From Bicyclus anynana (lineage: Eukaryota > Arthropoda > Insecta > Lepidoptera > Nymphalidae), in contig NC_069105.1 of NCBI RefSeq assembly GCF_947172395.1, positions 558,001 through 622,000 of the forward strand: a stretch of 64,000 nucleotides of DNA. Direction: 5' to 3'. Positions 1-12,900 of the stretch are shown piece by piece. The notes beneath the pieces were generated by a model, which ran no database searches, was not told where the DNA came from, and worked only from the letters and a program-made list of their open reading frames with translations. Numbering within the stretch: the stretch's first letter is position 1; each line of letters begins with the position of its first letter. A program made the translations under genes and the position numbers.

Positions 1-3000
1 GACAAGTCTATATTACGAACATTCCACACAACCATAACGAGCCCACAACAAACTCTACCAAGTATAATTAAAGAGGAAATATCTACACCTATACCAAGGT
101 TGCTTGACATAAATCGATGGCTTTATCACAACATCATCCATTGAAGCTAATCTACGTCTAAATAATGGCATCTATTAGACACACGGAAATGATTCCAGTT
201 GCCGTTAGTACATAACTTTTCCTGTCATTATTAACATTAACACCGTTATAAAACGAAGCAATGACATCCGGAGAAAAAAAGAAAGAGATTTTACATAATA
301 GATTCGCGAGGCAATCTGCCAGACGCAAATAGTGAATGTATCACTGAGACACTTAGTCTGACATATCTAGGGCAAGAGAGTACGTGAGCAATTAGTGAAA
401 ATCAAAAAAGAAAACCGCCGGAAGCTTCCCGTTGGGTGGAAGGTTATAACCGGAAACTATCTTCATATGCGCATTGCAATTAAACTTTGAGCGTTCATAC
501 GTAGTTTTTGTGATGAGCTTTTTAGATTTCCAAATGATAACTACCGGTAAAGCTTATTTCAGCACAACTTATGCAACATCGGGATGGTGGAAAAATTAGA
601 GCAAACTTAAGGAAGAAAGAAAAAAAGATTTTTAAGTTAATTTAAATTTGTACTTCATATCACAATTGAGTTAATGTTCTTTTACAATAGATTGAAAAAT
701 ATCTCCACAAAGCGTACCAAAGCGCAAATAATTAAATATTCAAATAGGCGCCAAAAAAAACATCGCTTTGAAATCATTCCGTAATCTATACTTATACGAA
801 TAATAACCTATACTTGTTATGGGTATTCTGTAATCTGTAGAGAATTCAATTCAAAATAACTATCAGGAGGTGATTAGTGATCGATACTGATGCCAAAAAT
901 GCAATCAGTAAAATTTTTGTTTGTCTGTATGTTCGTTATAGAAATAAAAACTACTCGACGAATTTTAACGAAGTTTGGTACAATTATTCTTCATACTCCT
1001 GGGCAGGTTATAGTATACTTTTCATCACGCTACGATCAATAGGAGCAGAGCAGTGAAGGGAAATGTTGTGAAAACGGGAGAAGTTACTCCATTTTTACAG
1101 TGATACTACTATAAGAGCTGGATTAAAGAGACCATTAGGCAAGTTAAAAACAAATGTTTTACAATATTTGCTTTGAAGTGATAGATCATGTGATAGGTAA
1201 ATGATATATTAAAAACATTTACAAAGAGGATAAAAACCTATAAAGATCTAGCTAAGTACTAGATTTTTATAGCCAACGTTATCGGCGAGGAATTTTCAAA
1301 CTGCAGACTGATTAAATTATACCAAGTAAGGTTAGAGCACCATAAACCAAGTCAGGTTTGGAATGAAAGTGAAAGCATTAGGATACTTGCTAATACATTT
1401 GAATGCTAAACCATGCGTAGGTGATTCCTACCTATACAATGACATCATTACATTAGTTGAGGACATAAAAGGATTTGCTTATCAAATTGAGTTATATAAA
1501 TAGGACGAGCGTGATTGATTCGTACTTATTCAAAGTACTTGAGTTTATGAATAAAAATGTATTCAGACTTTCAAGTACTAAATGATAATGGAAATGGATT
1601 ATTAGTATAACGACCTATAAACATTGCTTATACTAAAGCTTATTCATAAAAATGTTAGAAGGATTTAAAAATGAAAAACGTTTAACTCTTGGAATTTCGA
1701 ATGAGTATTTTTTTGGCTATTGCATATTAGTATTTATTACCAATTTTATAATTCAAAAACACTCTACGTAAAAAAAAATATTTTAAAAATTCAGAATACT
1801 TCTGTATATGTTGTGGTAGTTTCATCACTATCAGATTAATATTTTTAAAAAGTTGGAGAAGTTTACTTTTAGGAGATGTAGTAAAGACTTTATTTTTTTT
1901 AATGTGTGTGTATGTATTACATACACAAATTGAACAAAGTACGATCGTAAATATCTCTCTTTGAACGTTTTATCACTGTACACAATCAATACATTATCCT
2001 ACACACAGCATAACAGTTAAATAAATTGTCAACCACAAGGTACCTTGAAAACATTAATAAAATTAGCAATAACAAAATTGATGTTTACATCATAACGCTA
2101 AACTATGGTTCAACTAAAGTGAATTAAAACTCACATGATTGTAACTCACTTAATTCAATTAACGGCATTGTAATAACACTTCCCAACAAACAATAAAACA
2201 ATGCAATTAATTTTGTGGTTCTCACAATTGAGTGATCAAACTGTCTTCCTACGTAAGTAAAAGCCATTCGTAGAATTGAAATTGGGCATCCCACTTCTGA
2301 AACTATTCTGGAGTTTTTCTAAATTTTCCGTAAGAGATCGCTACCAAGCGATAAGTTCGCTTTTTGTATTCTACTCACTTTATTACTATTTTCCTATTCT
2401 ACTTGTTCTTTGGTAACAGCACAAAAACGTTTTAACTTATTTTTAAAAGAAACATGGTTACTTACTGTTTCTGTACTCTCTTTCTTGGCAATAGAAATTT
2501 AGCTTAAATTCTCTTTATTTTTCAATTAAAACTTTTAATTTCACTTTTCATCGTCAGATAATTTGATGACACGCACCAAAACAATTACAATTATTAACTA
2601 AATATCACGATCTTCTTCAAATATTATTTAGACTATTCTAATTTCCATAATGAAATAAAATGACTTGTAAGGGAAATTTAGTAAAACGTTTCAGGATTTA
2701 CTAATAGGTTTTAAAGAAAATGAAAACAATTTACCTGGTATGTAATTTTTTTTCTTAAACATGATGAAAGAGTAATAGTAATTTGAATGCCACAACAATA
2801 CATCAAAGGGTAAGATTCGTACTGACATTGTAACTATAATAAGAATTTAAGCCAACCCTTTACCGTTAACTTTTTGAGGCTCGGGATTGGGTGATCAACT
2901 TTCATAGATCAAAACAGGTGGATCTCGATTCATGTTGTTCTTGTGTTATAGAGATCACACATAAGTTCATAAATCCGCATGCATCGCAATAATAGATTTC

Positions 3001-3170
3001 TATAAAATAATGAGAAATAGCCATTTAATAATAATTGGGTTTTTATAAACTAAACAAAGAAAACAAGAAATAATCATATACAACATGAACTTAATAAAAA
3101 TACGAATTGTAAATAAATAGTAAACATCAAAAAAATAATTTAATTAGTTAATTATTATTAAAATTTTATA
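1..3170. other. AT-rich stretch without recognised gene
   Basis: I see no convincing coding exon, RNA gene or structured repeat here. Reading frames are short and rich in Lys, Asn, Ile and Phe codons, as expected of non-coding AT-rich DNA. It could hold undetected small exons of the minus-strand gene that starts at 13090. Confidence 0.5.
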
Positions 3171-3175
3171 ATAAA

Positions 3176-3260
3176 ACACGGCTAAAACTCACGTGATACA
3201 AGGTCGGAGTATTCCTGACTAGTTTCTAACCTATACGGCGCCCTAAGTCGAGGCTGGTTC
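3176..3260 (+). repeat. Fragment of a TIR MITE (CACGGCTAAAACTCACGTGA family)
   Basis: The stretch starts with AACACGGCTAAAACTCACGT and continues as in the left half of the full-length element at 34363-34545, then loses homology, so only one end is present. A related fragment lies at 51190-51292. Confidence 0.6.
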
Positions 3261-3628
3261 TTGCCAAGAAATTGTAATTTGTGAAATTTTAATATGAAAG
3301 ATACTCACGAAAGTTTAAATTCTAAAATAGTCTTTCAATAAAAAACATGGTCATATAAATAATAACCCTTAGAGGGGTTGCTATAGGGCGTAAATCTCTA
3401 CCGTGTCTATTTCCATATCAAAAAAATCTTAGAAGACATGTAAAATTACCGGTTTTTGGTTTCATGAGTTGTGGAAATAAGAGAAATTATACAAAAGTCG
3501 ACGATGATTTTTTTTTATAACATCAATAGCGAATTATTTATTTACTGCGCATAAGTATATACTCATAGTTTACGGGATAACTGTCAACGCAATGTTTCCG
3601 AGTATCGGGCTCATTTGATTAGTGCGTA

Positions 3629-3811
3629 TCAAACTGCCATAGTAATGCTGGCTTTTAATGCGGCAAGTGCGGTGTCAATATGTGCAATCACCTTTACTAT
3701 TGTAACGACTACAGAAGATATACAACAAGTATCGGTACATAACTGGTTTTGCAGCTGACGACATCCTTGTGGACCGGTAAAGTGACAATTATGTCTGGCA
3801 CAGTCATGCAC
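3629..3811 (-). other. Unrecognised Cys/His-rich minus-strand reading frame
   Basis: A 60-codon frame begins with a Cys/His-rich segment (HDCARHNCHFTGPQGC) and contains further Cys residues (QNQLCTDTCC). Local composition is less AT-rich than the surroundings. No splice signals or family match could be established. It may be a decayed piece of a transposon protein, a lone exon, or chance. Confidence 0.15.
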
Positions 3812-4572
3812 TATGCACTTCTAGATTTCTAGTTACTACCAAAATGGCCCTTTTTGGAAAGTTTAACTAGGTAAATTGAATATCAAACAATGGGTCTATG
3901 GTAAAAGCTGTGAATCAGATTGGCATTCGTAGGAATACAACACTTTCGAATTTATGGTGAATTTAATAAATCGAAAACCATTGAATGGTACTCTGAAATC
4001 TTAGGGAGGCCTTGATCGGAAAATAGTGACAATGCTGCGAAAACTAATCGGCTAAGGTTAATATATACGACTGGACGCCCGCTACTTTATCCGCGTGTAA
4101 TTCACAAATCCGTCCATGTTTTTTACAAATCCCGCAGGAATCGTGGCTTTTACCGACATAAAAAGTAGTACATACGTTGCTCAGTAACCTCTTCTATCTT
4201 TCAGTGAAAATCTTATTAAAATGCGTCAGCCATTCCTGAGTCCCGGACAAAAAGAAAGAAAGATAAAATTTTTAAAAAAGCAAGTTTCTGTTTTAATACT
4301 GTTTAAATAACCACAAGCACTTGTTAAAACAGTTATTTTGAAATCACAGACAGACACTTTTTTAAATAATATATCGTATTGAGTATTGATACAAATGTAA
4401 GATACCTAATATAACAATCTAAACGTGTGAAGACATAAAAGTTAAATCAAAGCGATTTATGTGTGATGCCGCGAAAGAATCCTGTAAGCGGCTTTAATTA
4501 GTTTTTGCGGTTTTTATTATTTAATTATATTTATAAGTACTCTTTTATTAGCATCATTCATCATTATCAATC

Positions 4573-4856
4573 AAGCACGAGTCTCCTCTCAGTATGAGAG
4601 GGGTTAGGTCAATAGTCCACCACGCTGGCCCAATGCGTATTGGCAGACTTCACACACGTAGAGAATTAAGAAAAAATTAAAGTAAACATGTTTCCTCATG
4701 ATGTTTTTTCTTTACCGTTTGAGACACATGATGTTTAATTTCTTAAAATGCACGTATAACTGAAAAATTGGAGATGCATGCCTCGGACCGGATTCGAACC
4801 TCCGCCCTCCGGAATTGCAGGCAGAGGTCATATCCACTGGGCTATCACGGCTCTCA
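4573..4856 (-). mobile_element. tRNA-derived SINE, family A
   Basis: Read on the minus strand it has a tRNA-like head (GCCGTGATAGCCCAGTGGAT, then a B-box-like GGTTCGAATCCGGTCCG), a middle that repeats in other copies (TTTTCAGTT...GTGCATTTTAAG, TCACG/ATGAGGAAAC) and the tail TGTGAAGTCTGCCAAT...GGGCCAGCGTGGTGGACTA. Other copies in the window: 7564, 31110, 40411, 50321, and partial tails at 42575 and 52795. Confidence 0.85.
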
Positions 4857-4887
4857 TTGATTATGATGTCATTAGTAGAAGTAATTA

Positions 4888-5035
4888 CATTGCAGAAGTT
4901 CATTATGAGCAATGAATGATTTGTTTTGCTATTCTCCGCGAAAAATCGACAAATCCAAGAGGCAACGTCACGAAAACCTTCAAAAAAACCTCATATTCAA
5001 TTTTCACTAAATCCAGAGCAACCTCAAGAGATAAT
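4888..5035 (+). repeat. Truncated copy of MITE family M1
   Basis: The sequence from GCAGAAGTTCATTATGAG through TTTTGCTATTCTCCGCGAAA to CCTCAAGAGATA matches one half of the full M1 elements at 44230-44500 and 59577-59844, with clear divergence. The other half is missing; the MITE at 5045-5557 lies directly next to the break. Confidence 0.6.
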
Positions 5036-5044
5036 AGTAAAATA

Positions 5045-5557
5045 CTAACACTTTCAACTAGTTTAGTAAATAATAGTCTAAGATCCGGCATTAAAAAAAA
5101 ATATCCTCATCTGTTATTTATTAGTGATGAGAAATAAATGATAGAAGATAGATAATATTCAGTGGCACATTGCAAATAGGTTGCCTATACAAAATCAGTC
5201 ACATTTATCATATTAAACGACTACATAACTGAACTTATTTTTTTTTTTTGGCAACTTTATCTGGCAACCCCATAGTTGGAGTGTGAAAGCAGGCAACCTT
5301 TACTTTTTCAATTGGGTATATTCTATTAACTAGTGCACGGTTTTTTAAATTAATGAGGGAAGGATTACAATAAATAAAAAAAATCATATAATATTGTTTG
5401 GCCGCAATTAAATTTAATGTAACTTAACCTATGTGCAATGTGTCAATGTGAATATTCTCCATCATTTATTTCTTATCCCAAATAAGAACCCATATGAGTT
5501 TATATATTTCATATGCTGGCTCTCGTACTAAGACTAACACTTTCAACTAGTTTAGTA
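5045..5557. mobile_element. MITE with long TIRs and 24-bp flanking direct repeats
   Basis: Terminal segments are inverted copies of each other (left: AGTCTAAGATCCGGC, CCTCATCTGTTATTTATTAG, GCACATTGCAAATAGGTTGC; right: TGCAATGTGTC, CATTTATTTCTTATCCCAAA, ATGCTGGCTCTCGTACTAAG). A related element is at 11512-12062. A 24-base direct repeat (ACTAACACTTTCAACTAG then TTTAGTA) is found on both sides, at about 5045 and 5533, much longer than usual for a DNA transposon target duplication. Confidence 0.6.
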
Positions 5558-5859
5558 CAAAACTATACGGGGATAGACAATAGTCTTTAGTCTCAAGGTC
5601 TAACTAGAAAAACTTGTTGAACGAATTGTCACAGTGGCAACATTTCTAATACACGTCCATATATGAGTATTACGATGCGACTTATAAGGTATTTTTGTTC
5701 GGAAGTAAGATTAACGAAGTATTTTTTCTCATAGCTATAAATAGCGGGCAAACGATATGAAGCTTCGATCCACCACCCTGTACAATACGGGCTTGCGGGT
5801 TTATGATGTTTTTACTCTTGTAAGATCACAATCAGGCAGCAAATGATAATGACTAGAGC

Positions 5860-6018
5860 CGCTGTTTTTAAAGTGTTTTCCGAGGCACAGGGGTGTAACA
5901 AATTAGAGAGAATTTTTCGGAAGAAAAAATAGTTCAATTTTTCATAGCCTGACCTAGGAGTCGAACCCAGGACCTCGTGATACGAAGCTACATAGGCTAC
6001 CCAACGGACCAACGATCA
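5860..6018 (-). mobile_element. tRNA-derived SINE, family B
   Basis: On the minus strand the head reads GTCCGTTGGGTAGCCTATGT, followed by the B-box-like GGTTCGACTCCTAGGTCAGG, then a TTTTTCTTCC segment and CCTGTGCCTCGG. The same family occurs at 16812, 18549, 30935 (minus) and 60180. Confidence 0.75.
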
Positions 6019-6615
6019 ATCATTGCATTTTAAATTTTTAAAGTTTGGCTACGTCATAATTACAAGGGACACATTTATTTACAAAAGAAATATTATTTAC
6101 TCCGAAAATATTAATTTTAGAACACAAATGTTCTTTGAACATTTTTAATTAATTTTCGGTAAAGAATATAAACCCCAGAGTTATGGGAAATACTCCCCAG
6201 CACCTGTATATGTTTGCCCTAATCTCTATTTATAGTACGCAAGTACGATACACGAGTAGGAAGTTTCTAATATGGGAAAATTGTAGTACAACAAGTCGAT
6301 TTCCTCAATCACTTCCTACGTGGAATCTGTACTATTCTTCGATAACGGTAGAGAACAAAAACAACGCTGCATTTCTATAGTTTCGTATTGCGACAATGGT
6401 TTGATGCTGTGAAATCAATTTAGTAAGTGTAAAATCACATAAGTAACTTTTTGACTGATTTCAAAAAAAGGAAATGGTTTTTCAGATGTTTTTTTCGTCA
6501 TTTATTAACCAATTTTGAAAAATGTTCAACACGCTTGCTGCGGCACTGTTTTTTCTGTACTTTTCTTGGTACGGTACGAGGTTTTTTGACCTCCTACTAA
6601 AACTTTATGTGGTGT

Positions 6616-6674
6616 GGTACGAGGTCAATCGACCTTAAAGACGCTAGACTTGCTAGGTCAATTGACCTCGTACC
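6616..6674. repeat. Near-perfect 20-bp-arm hairpin
   Basis: GGTACGAGGTCAATCGACCT is followed after 19 bases by its reverse complement with one mismatch. A third, partial copy (GGTACGAGGTTTTTTGACCT) lies just upstream near 6575. Confidence 0.7.
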
Positions 6675-6821
6675 GCAGCGAACGTGAAGAGAACTTTGTT
6701 TAATATACTTTCAGATTGGTCCCATTTCATTTTCATGGAAAATCAATTTAGTAATTTTGTGTAATAATCAAGATAACTGAAATACATAAATGTCGATGTT
6801 TCTTTGAACTTTATTTTGATA

Positions 6822-6990
6822 CTAGCGGATTACCGCAAAATCGTCCCCGTGAAATAAATTTTGTTACAAATCCCGCGCGAACAATGAATTTTTCTGACAT
6901 AAAAGGTAGCCTATGTTCTGCTCTAAGATCCAAAATATCTGTGTATGTAAAGTTCATCAAAATCGATTCAGCGATTAAACAACTAACCGT
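6822..6990 (+). repeat. Interspersed repeat, 'CGGATTACC...TTTTGTTACAAATCCCGC' type
   Basis: This decayed copy of a common element (ACTAGCGGA, then ACAAATCCCGCG, TTTTTCTGACATAAAAGGTA, AAAATCGATTCAG) also appears near 4060, 13550, 18154, 43551 and 45780. It resembles the internal part of lepidopteran Helitron-like or LINE-tail repeats. Confidence 0.5.
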
Positions 6991-7254
6991 AACCGTACCG
7001 TAGTGCTCATGGCTGATAAAAAGAATTTATAAATAATTTATTGAGAATGTTGTTAGATGCAAACAAGAATCTATAAATTAATATGTAAAGAGAAAACTTT
7101 GTATTCCTTTATAATCGTACTCCCTGCACGCAATATGGAGATAATCAAAGAACTAAGAATAATTAATACTTTCATTGTCAAAGTTTACAGAAAAACTGAG
7201 TGTTTGTTTGTCACCCATAACGTCAAAACGTTTGTGCAGGTTTATATGAAACTA

Positions 7255-7450
7255 GCTGACGCCGGATTCACCCGCATGGTTAACATTCCCGTGGGAATAC
7301 GGGGATAATATATAGCCTATAACCTTCCTCGATACGAGTAAATGGGCTATCAAACACTGAAAGAATTTTTCAAATCGGACCAGTAACTTAGTTTAGTAGA
7401 GATTAGCGCGTTCAAACAAACAAACAAACTCTTCAGCTTCATATTAGTAT
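7255..7450 (+). repeat. Interspersed repeat, family L
   Basis: Core TTCCCGTGGGAATACGGGGA, then ATAGCCTATA, a CAAATCGGACCAGTA segment and ACAAACAAACAAACTCTTCA. Further copies are at 12486-12690, 14370-14560, 43780-43950 and 51000-51165, with a fragment at 8860-8945. Confidence 0.65.
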
Positions 7451-7563
7451 ACACTTTAATCTCCGAAATGAAAAGTTTTTTATGTAGTATATAGCATGTA
7501 TATATTTTTGTTATTTTGTTATATTTATCAAAATATAATGATTTAAGCATTAGAGTACGAATG

Positions 7564-7790
7564 AGCCGTGATAGCTCAGTGGATATGACTTATACCTCCG
7601 AATCCGGAGGGGTGTGCACCTCTAACTTTTCAGTTGTGTGCATTTTATGAAAATACCTGAAAATTTACTTAAATCTCTGCGTGTGTGAAGTCTATACCTA
7701 CCAATCCGCATTGGGCCAGCGTGGTGGAGTATTAGCCTAACCCCTCTCATTGAGAGACTCGAGCTCAGCAGGGAGCCGAATATGGGTTGA
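7564..7790 (+). mobile_element. tRNA-derived SINE, family A
   Basis: Head GCCGTGATAGCTCAGTGGAT and tail GGGCCAGCGTGGTGGAGTAT are present; a short internal deletion has removed much of the middle compared with the copy at 40411. Confidence 0.8.
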
Positions 7791-7798
7791 TAATAATA

Positions 7799-7839
7799 AG
7801 ACTGATAATAATTGTCAAAAAGACAATTATTATCAGTCT
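7799..7839. repeat. Perfect 18-bp stem, 5-base loop hairpin
   Basis: AGACTGATAATAATTGTC, loop AAAAA, then the exact reverse complement. Degenerate copies of the same arm follow up to 7880. Confidence 0.8.
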
Positions 7840-8129
7840 AAGATGATTATCAGACTAAGATTATAATAATTGTCAAAAACTACTTTCAATTTTAAGGTAA
7901 AGGTTTAAGGTAGCTTAAGAATATTATCCAATTTTAACATCTGAATCGGCCTATTAATTATGATTATCATGATCCATATTACACACATTACAGAATCTTT
8001 GTTAGCAATCCGTGAACCATATCAAATGTGAGCTGGATAAACTGCCTGGATCATTATTGTCCTTTGTCCATATGAACAATTGAATTGTCTGCATTCATCT
8101 TCGAACAATTATTAATTGACGCTTCCGTA

Positions 8130-8420
8130 TTGAAGATAAGAGGAGTGTATCAAATCAAATCAAATCAAAAATCATTTATTTCAAGTAGGCTCAGTTTACA
8201 AGCACTTTTGACACGTCAGTTGACTATTAGTAAAGATTCTACCACCGGTTCGGAAGGCAGGTTCTGCTGAGAAGATACCGGCAAGAAACTCAACAGTTGC
8301 TCTTTTGAAAAAGTCATACAGTATTATAATTTACAATTAATAACAAGTACTGTTTACATTTCTTATAGTTTTACTTTCTGTGTGAAGGTGGAAGCTGATC
8401 CAACGGCCTCCAAGCATCTT
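8130..8420 (+). repeat. LINE 3'-tail-like repeat
   Basis: A (TCAAA)n run is followed by AAATCATTTATTTCAAGTAG, then ACCACCGGTTCGGAAGGCAG and GGCAAGAAACTCAACAGTTG. This block is a very common lepidopteran repeat, probably the 3' end of a CR1/Jockey-type LINE (family knowledge, not tested). A short fragment recurs at 47205. Confidence 0.6.
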
Positions 8421-9469
8421 TATCATTAAGGAACTCATCATTTATTTATTATTATTAGTATTTTGTATTAATCTCTCAATAAGTTCAAAGATTTTATAAA
8501 ATGCAAGCTTCACTATTATAGACAAATCGTATTATTGTATTAATGACTATACAGGATGTTTGGGAGTATTTTCCGTAACTCTAGGGTTAAGTACGATCGA
8601 TACGATATGTATAACAAAATAGCTTGGAAATCAAATGTATTACATTACTGGCTACTTGTATACCTATTGTTAAATGGTGTTCAACTAAAAAAGAAAAAAT
8701 CCTGGCTGAGTTGTTGTGGGCTCTTCTCGGACCAGGCAACCTTTGGAACCCTCAAAATTTTAATTTTAAGTTTTCGACCAATTATTAATCATCTTACCTT
8801 ACTTTATCAGCCGATAGACGTCCACTGCTGGACATAGGTCTTGCATGGACCTCAATTTTGAATTTTTCAATTCGGACCAGTTCTCGAGATTAGCGCGTTC
8901 AAGTATACAAACAAACAACCTCTTCAGCTTAATATTAGTATAGATTCAGGTCTAATTTTCGCGCTAAGATATATATCGTGAAGACAAAAAGCATATTATC
9001 AGTTTTAAAAATATTGCTCTCTTTTTCTTCCCATCACAACGAGAGTTACTGGTATATTAGCGATTGCACTGCTATTTGTCGGTATTTGTCTTTATCTCTT
9101 ATCTAAATATAACGCAGTATGCATCTTAGGCCTACAGATTCGATTAGTGAAGTTTATAAGGTTGGTTGTTGGTTTCATAGTATAGTAAATAAGTATTACA
9201 AACTCAAGACCAATTTCGAATTTTTCAGAATAGATAAAGAAAGATATTTAAAATCAACTAGTAACCTTGTTAGACAATTTTATGCAATATTATTTTATAT
9301 TGGACATACCAAAATCTGGAAAATGGCTTGGAAGGAAAATGCCCACCATTGTTCGTCTATATCACTTTTGTCTGGCTCACTGTGACAATCAATATTTTAT
9401 TCCTGGACTCCAAGGTCTAATATAAGGTCTATTTTAATATTTTAATACCTAGTTAAATAAAAAGTTCCT

Positions 9470-9955
9470 GGCTGCAGATAAAGCAGAAATGTGCACATTG
9501 CTGGATAGAATACAACAAGTCAGCATGAAATTGGGTATTTCTATCAACAAAGAAAAGACCAAAATCATGGTCAAAGACAACTTACATGTGTTTAGAGTTT
9601 AATGGTGTAGTCAACCAACAATTAGTCGGAGATTTATCTCTGATCATAAATACGAGTAATGGCTCCTGTAACCTGGACAGTGGCGTGTACAATGTTTTTA
9701 AGTAGGGTATGCACTATAGGTACAAAATGAAAAATTCACATCGCAATACAAGTTCTTAATGAGTTCTCAGGGTAGGCAGGGCATTTTTGCATCTATGGTG
9801 TGCACGCCACTGAGCCTGGACATATGAAGAAGTATTGATGGATGACCAAGAGTGTGAATAGCCAGAGATAGATCAAGATGGCATGAAATTTTAAGGACAA
9901 ATTCAGAGACGGAGGTGATCATGACCCTCAAACATAAGGTTTACAACTCACAGAA
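9470..9955 (+). mobile_element. RTE-like LINE reverse transcriptase fragment, interrupted
   Basis: The plus strand encodes ADKAEMCTLLDRIQQVSMKL then GISINKEKTKIMV, the conserved reverse-transcriptase segment ending in the N-x-x-K-T-K-I-M motif. A small hAT MITE (9678-9812) interrupts it, after which a decayed C-terminal part resumes (AGATCAAGATGGCATGAAAT). Stops and frameshifts show it is dead. Confidence 0.75.
9678..9812. mobile_element. hAT-type MITE with 8-bp target duplication
   Basis: The 135-bp element is bounded by CAGTGGCGTG and CACGCCACTG inverted repeats. The flanks are AACCTGGA (9670-9677) and AGCCTGGA (9813-9820), an 8-bp duplication with one mismatch, as hAT transposons make. 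The end of another copy (GTGCACGCCACTG) is at 39785-39798. Confidence 0.8.
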
Positions 9956-9983
9956 GCAAAAAGGTACAACAAATGCCACTTAC

Positions 9984-12900
9984 TTTTGATTATTTTATCC
10001 ATAATGTTGTACAGTTCTTTCTCCAGCGCAAGATACTCTTCATCTTCATTGATGGGCCAGTCGCAGGCCAAATTGAACTCCACCAAGTCCACCATCTGGC
10101 CAGAGTCCTCTGGTATTTTGTATAACCTGAGAAACAAAATATTATTTTAATAAAATTTTATACATAAACCACACTGGACACTTAGATTTTGTAGTCAAAG
10201 AAGGCTATTGTTGTACTCCTGACTGTTTTTCTGAGTATTTTTTTTTATTCTTTACAAGTTAGCCCTTGACTACAATCTCACCTGATGGAATGGATGGATG
10301 GGAATATTCATTAAGTCATATAATTTAAAAATACATATAGCCAACTCTATCACAACTGTTTTTATGCAGGGTATAGCTACCGCCATAAGAACCTTATCAA
10401 TGAAGGGCCCCTGGGATATAGGAGCCCCTTATGTGTGAAGGCAAAAATTAATAAAATGCAATCCACATTCTTACTTAATCTGGTAAAATCTATAGATTTT
10501 GCACTTCAAAAATGACAAAAGTTAGAAACATCATACATAGGTTAAGTCACTCATATTTATTTTAAGCAAACACTTTGTTTCTTTTGTGAGAAAAGGATCA
10601 GGGTCACATGACCCGGATCTGTACATTGTACAGCTCTGTGACATTGTTCATTTCCATAGTGACTTCGTTGTTAGTGTCATTTTAATTCTGGCATTCTATA
10701 ATCATACAGTTCACATTCAAATAAGTGGTATTGTTGGCAAAAAGTTTGTCAACAAGTATAAAATAGTAGAATTTGGATCAGAGTCACGTGACGTGAGTTT
10801 AAATTTTTTAACCATACTAAAAAACAAACAGCGAACAATGCTGCTAACAAAGCCTAAAAATAAAATTATAATAAATAGTACTACAACATCCTTGCATGCA
10901 AAATTATAATAGGGATGATGACAGTTTTTTAAATTGTATATAAATTAAGAGTATACTAATAGTAAAGCAATTTTGTAAAAGCAAGCAAGGGTATCTGCGA
11001 TCATTACTTTCGGAGCTACAGGGATTTAAAGGGTCAGATTTGCGGCGCTGCCGCGGATCCCTGAAAAACACTCCATACAAAATGGTACGATTTAGTGACG
11101 TCGATGGCTTGCTGATCGTTAGGTTTGTATGGGCGTTCAAACAAAATTACTAATATCTTTGTTATTTGTGCGTTTATGTTTATAGTTCATTTATTGAAAA
11201 ATGTCACATTTAATCGAAGGAAGCTAAAACTGTATGAATTTTTATCTCATTGCGATAAAAAAAATTTAATAGATTTTGAAATTTTATAATCTTATTTATT
11301 TTGCAAATATCTAATCAATCTTCGCTTCGACAATCTTTGCTTTTTATGTATAAATTAGTTAACATTGACCTTATTTACCCAATGTATCATAAAAATCAAT
11401 ATAATCAAACCTAGTCATCATCCCCATTATAAGATAAAAAAAATAATAATTAGATAACTTAAAAATTTATCTGTTCAATAAATACTGATAAGTAACTTTA
11501 TCTATCTTATCTAATAGTATGAGATCCAGCATAAGAAATATATACCCTCATCTGTTATTTAATTAGGATAAGAAATTAATGATACAAAATATTAACATAG
11601 ACACATTGCACATAGGTCGCCTAGTTAAATTGAGGCCAGATAGTATTAAATGATTAATTCTTTTTATTTAATCTTCTTCCTTTATTGGTTATTAAAAAAA
11701 AAATACACTAAATTAGTAGAATATATCCAAAAGAATACAAAAAGTAAAGGTTGCCTTCTTTCACACTGTACTTGTTGGGCTGCCAGATATAAACAGTAAT
11801 GTTATCTACGAGTATATATCCTCATCAGGTACATCATCTAATAAGTCAAATGAATGTTTATTTTATGATTAATCTGTATTAGGTTGCCTTTGATCTAGTT
11901 TGTAGCTACCAGATTTTTTATACAAAACTAGGGTTTGTATAAAAAATGTGTTTGGACAACCTATTTTCAATGTGTCATTGTGAACATTATATATCATTTA
12001 TTTCTCATCACTAATAAAAAAACAGATGAGGGTATATATTTCTAATGCCGGATCTTAGACTATAAGCGAATGAAACCAAGTCAAGCAGAGGTATCCTTTA
12101 TCCTGAATTCAAATTAGTAAATATCTTTAATTTTTAATTACTTTGGTATCTCTTTTTATAGACAATGGTTAGTTAGTTAGTTAGGGTTAGGTTGTAATTG
12201 TTAGGTGTACAGACATACGTCTGCCAGACACATTAGTGTGTGAAACTGAAGGAATTTAATGAAGTAGAACATCTTATTACAGTAAAATATGTTTAAATCT
12301 TGACATAGATAGTATCTAGTTAAATAAATTGAAAACTTATATTACCAAGCAGTATCAAATATGGCTTGACTAGAACCAAATTATTAGTAAGTAGACTAAT
12401 TTTATCCAACTTCTACCTTATTTGATGAAAAATATTAGAAACTGTTACATTGAGACATAAATTTTATATTGTTTTATATTCTAACTAGCAGACTCCACAC
12501 GGTTCACCCGCATGGTTCCCATTCTTGGGAATATGGGGTTAAAATATAGCCTATAGCACTCGGGGATAGTGTAGCTTTCCAGTAAAACAGTGAAAGAATC
12601 CTTCAAATTGGTTTAGTAGTTTCAGAGCCTATTCAAAACATACAAACAAACAATCAAATCATTCCATTTTATAATATTATTATAGATTATTAAAACACAA
12701 TTTAGTTATGTACATCATAATTAAAAAAATATTAAATACTGAAGTTAACGAATAATGTGAGAAATCTATTACATTTAATGATAACAAATAATTATATTGC
12801 ATTATAAACAAAGAATATATATTTATCATAAATAAAAAAGTAATAGTTTACAGAAATTAGAACATGAATACGAACAGGTGTGAAGTTGTTAATCCCAGAA

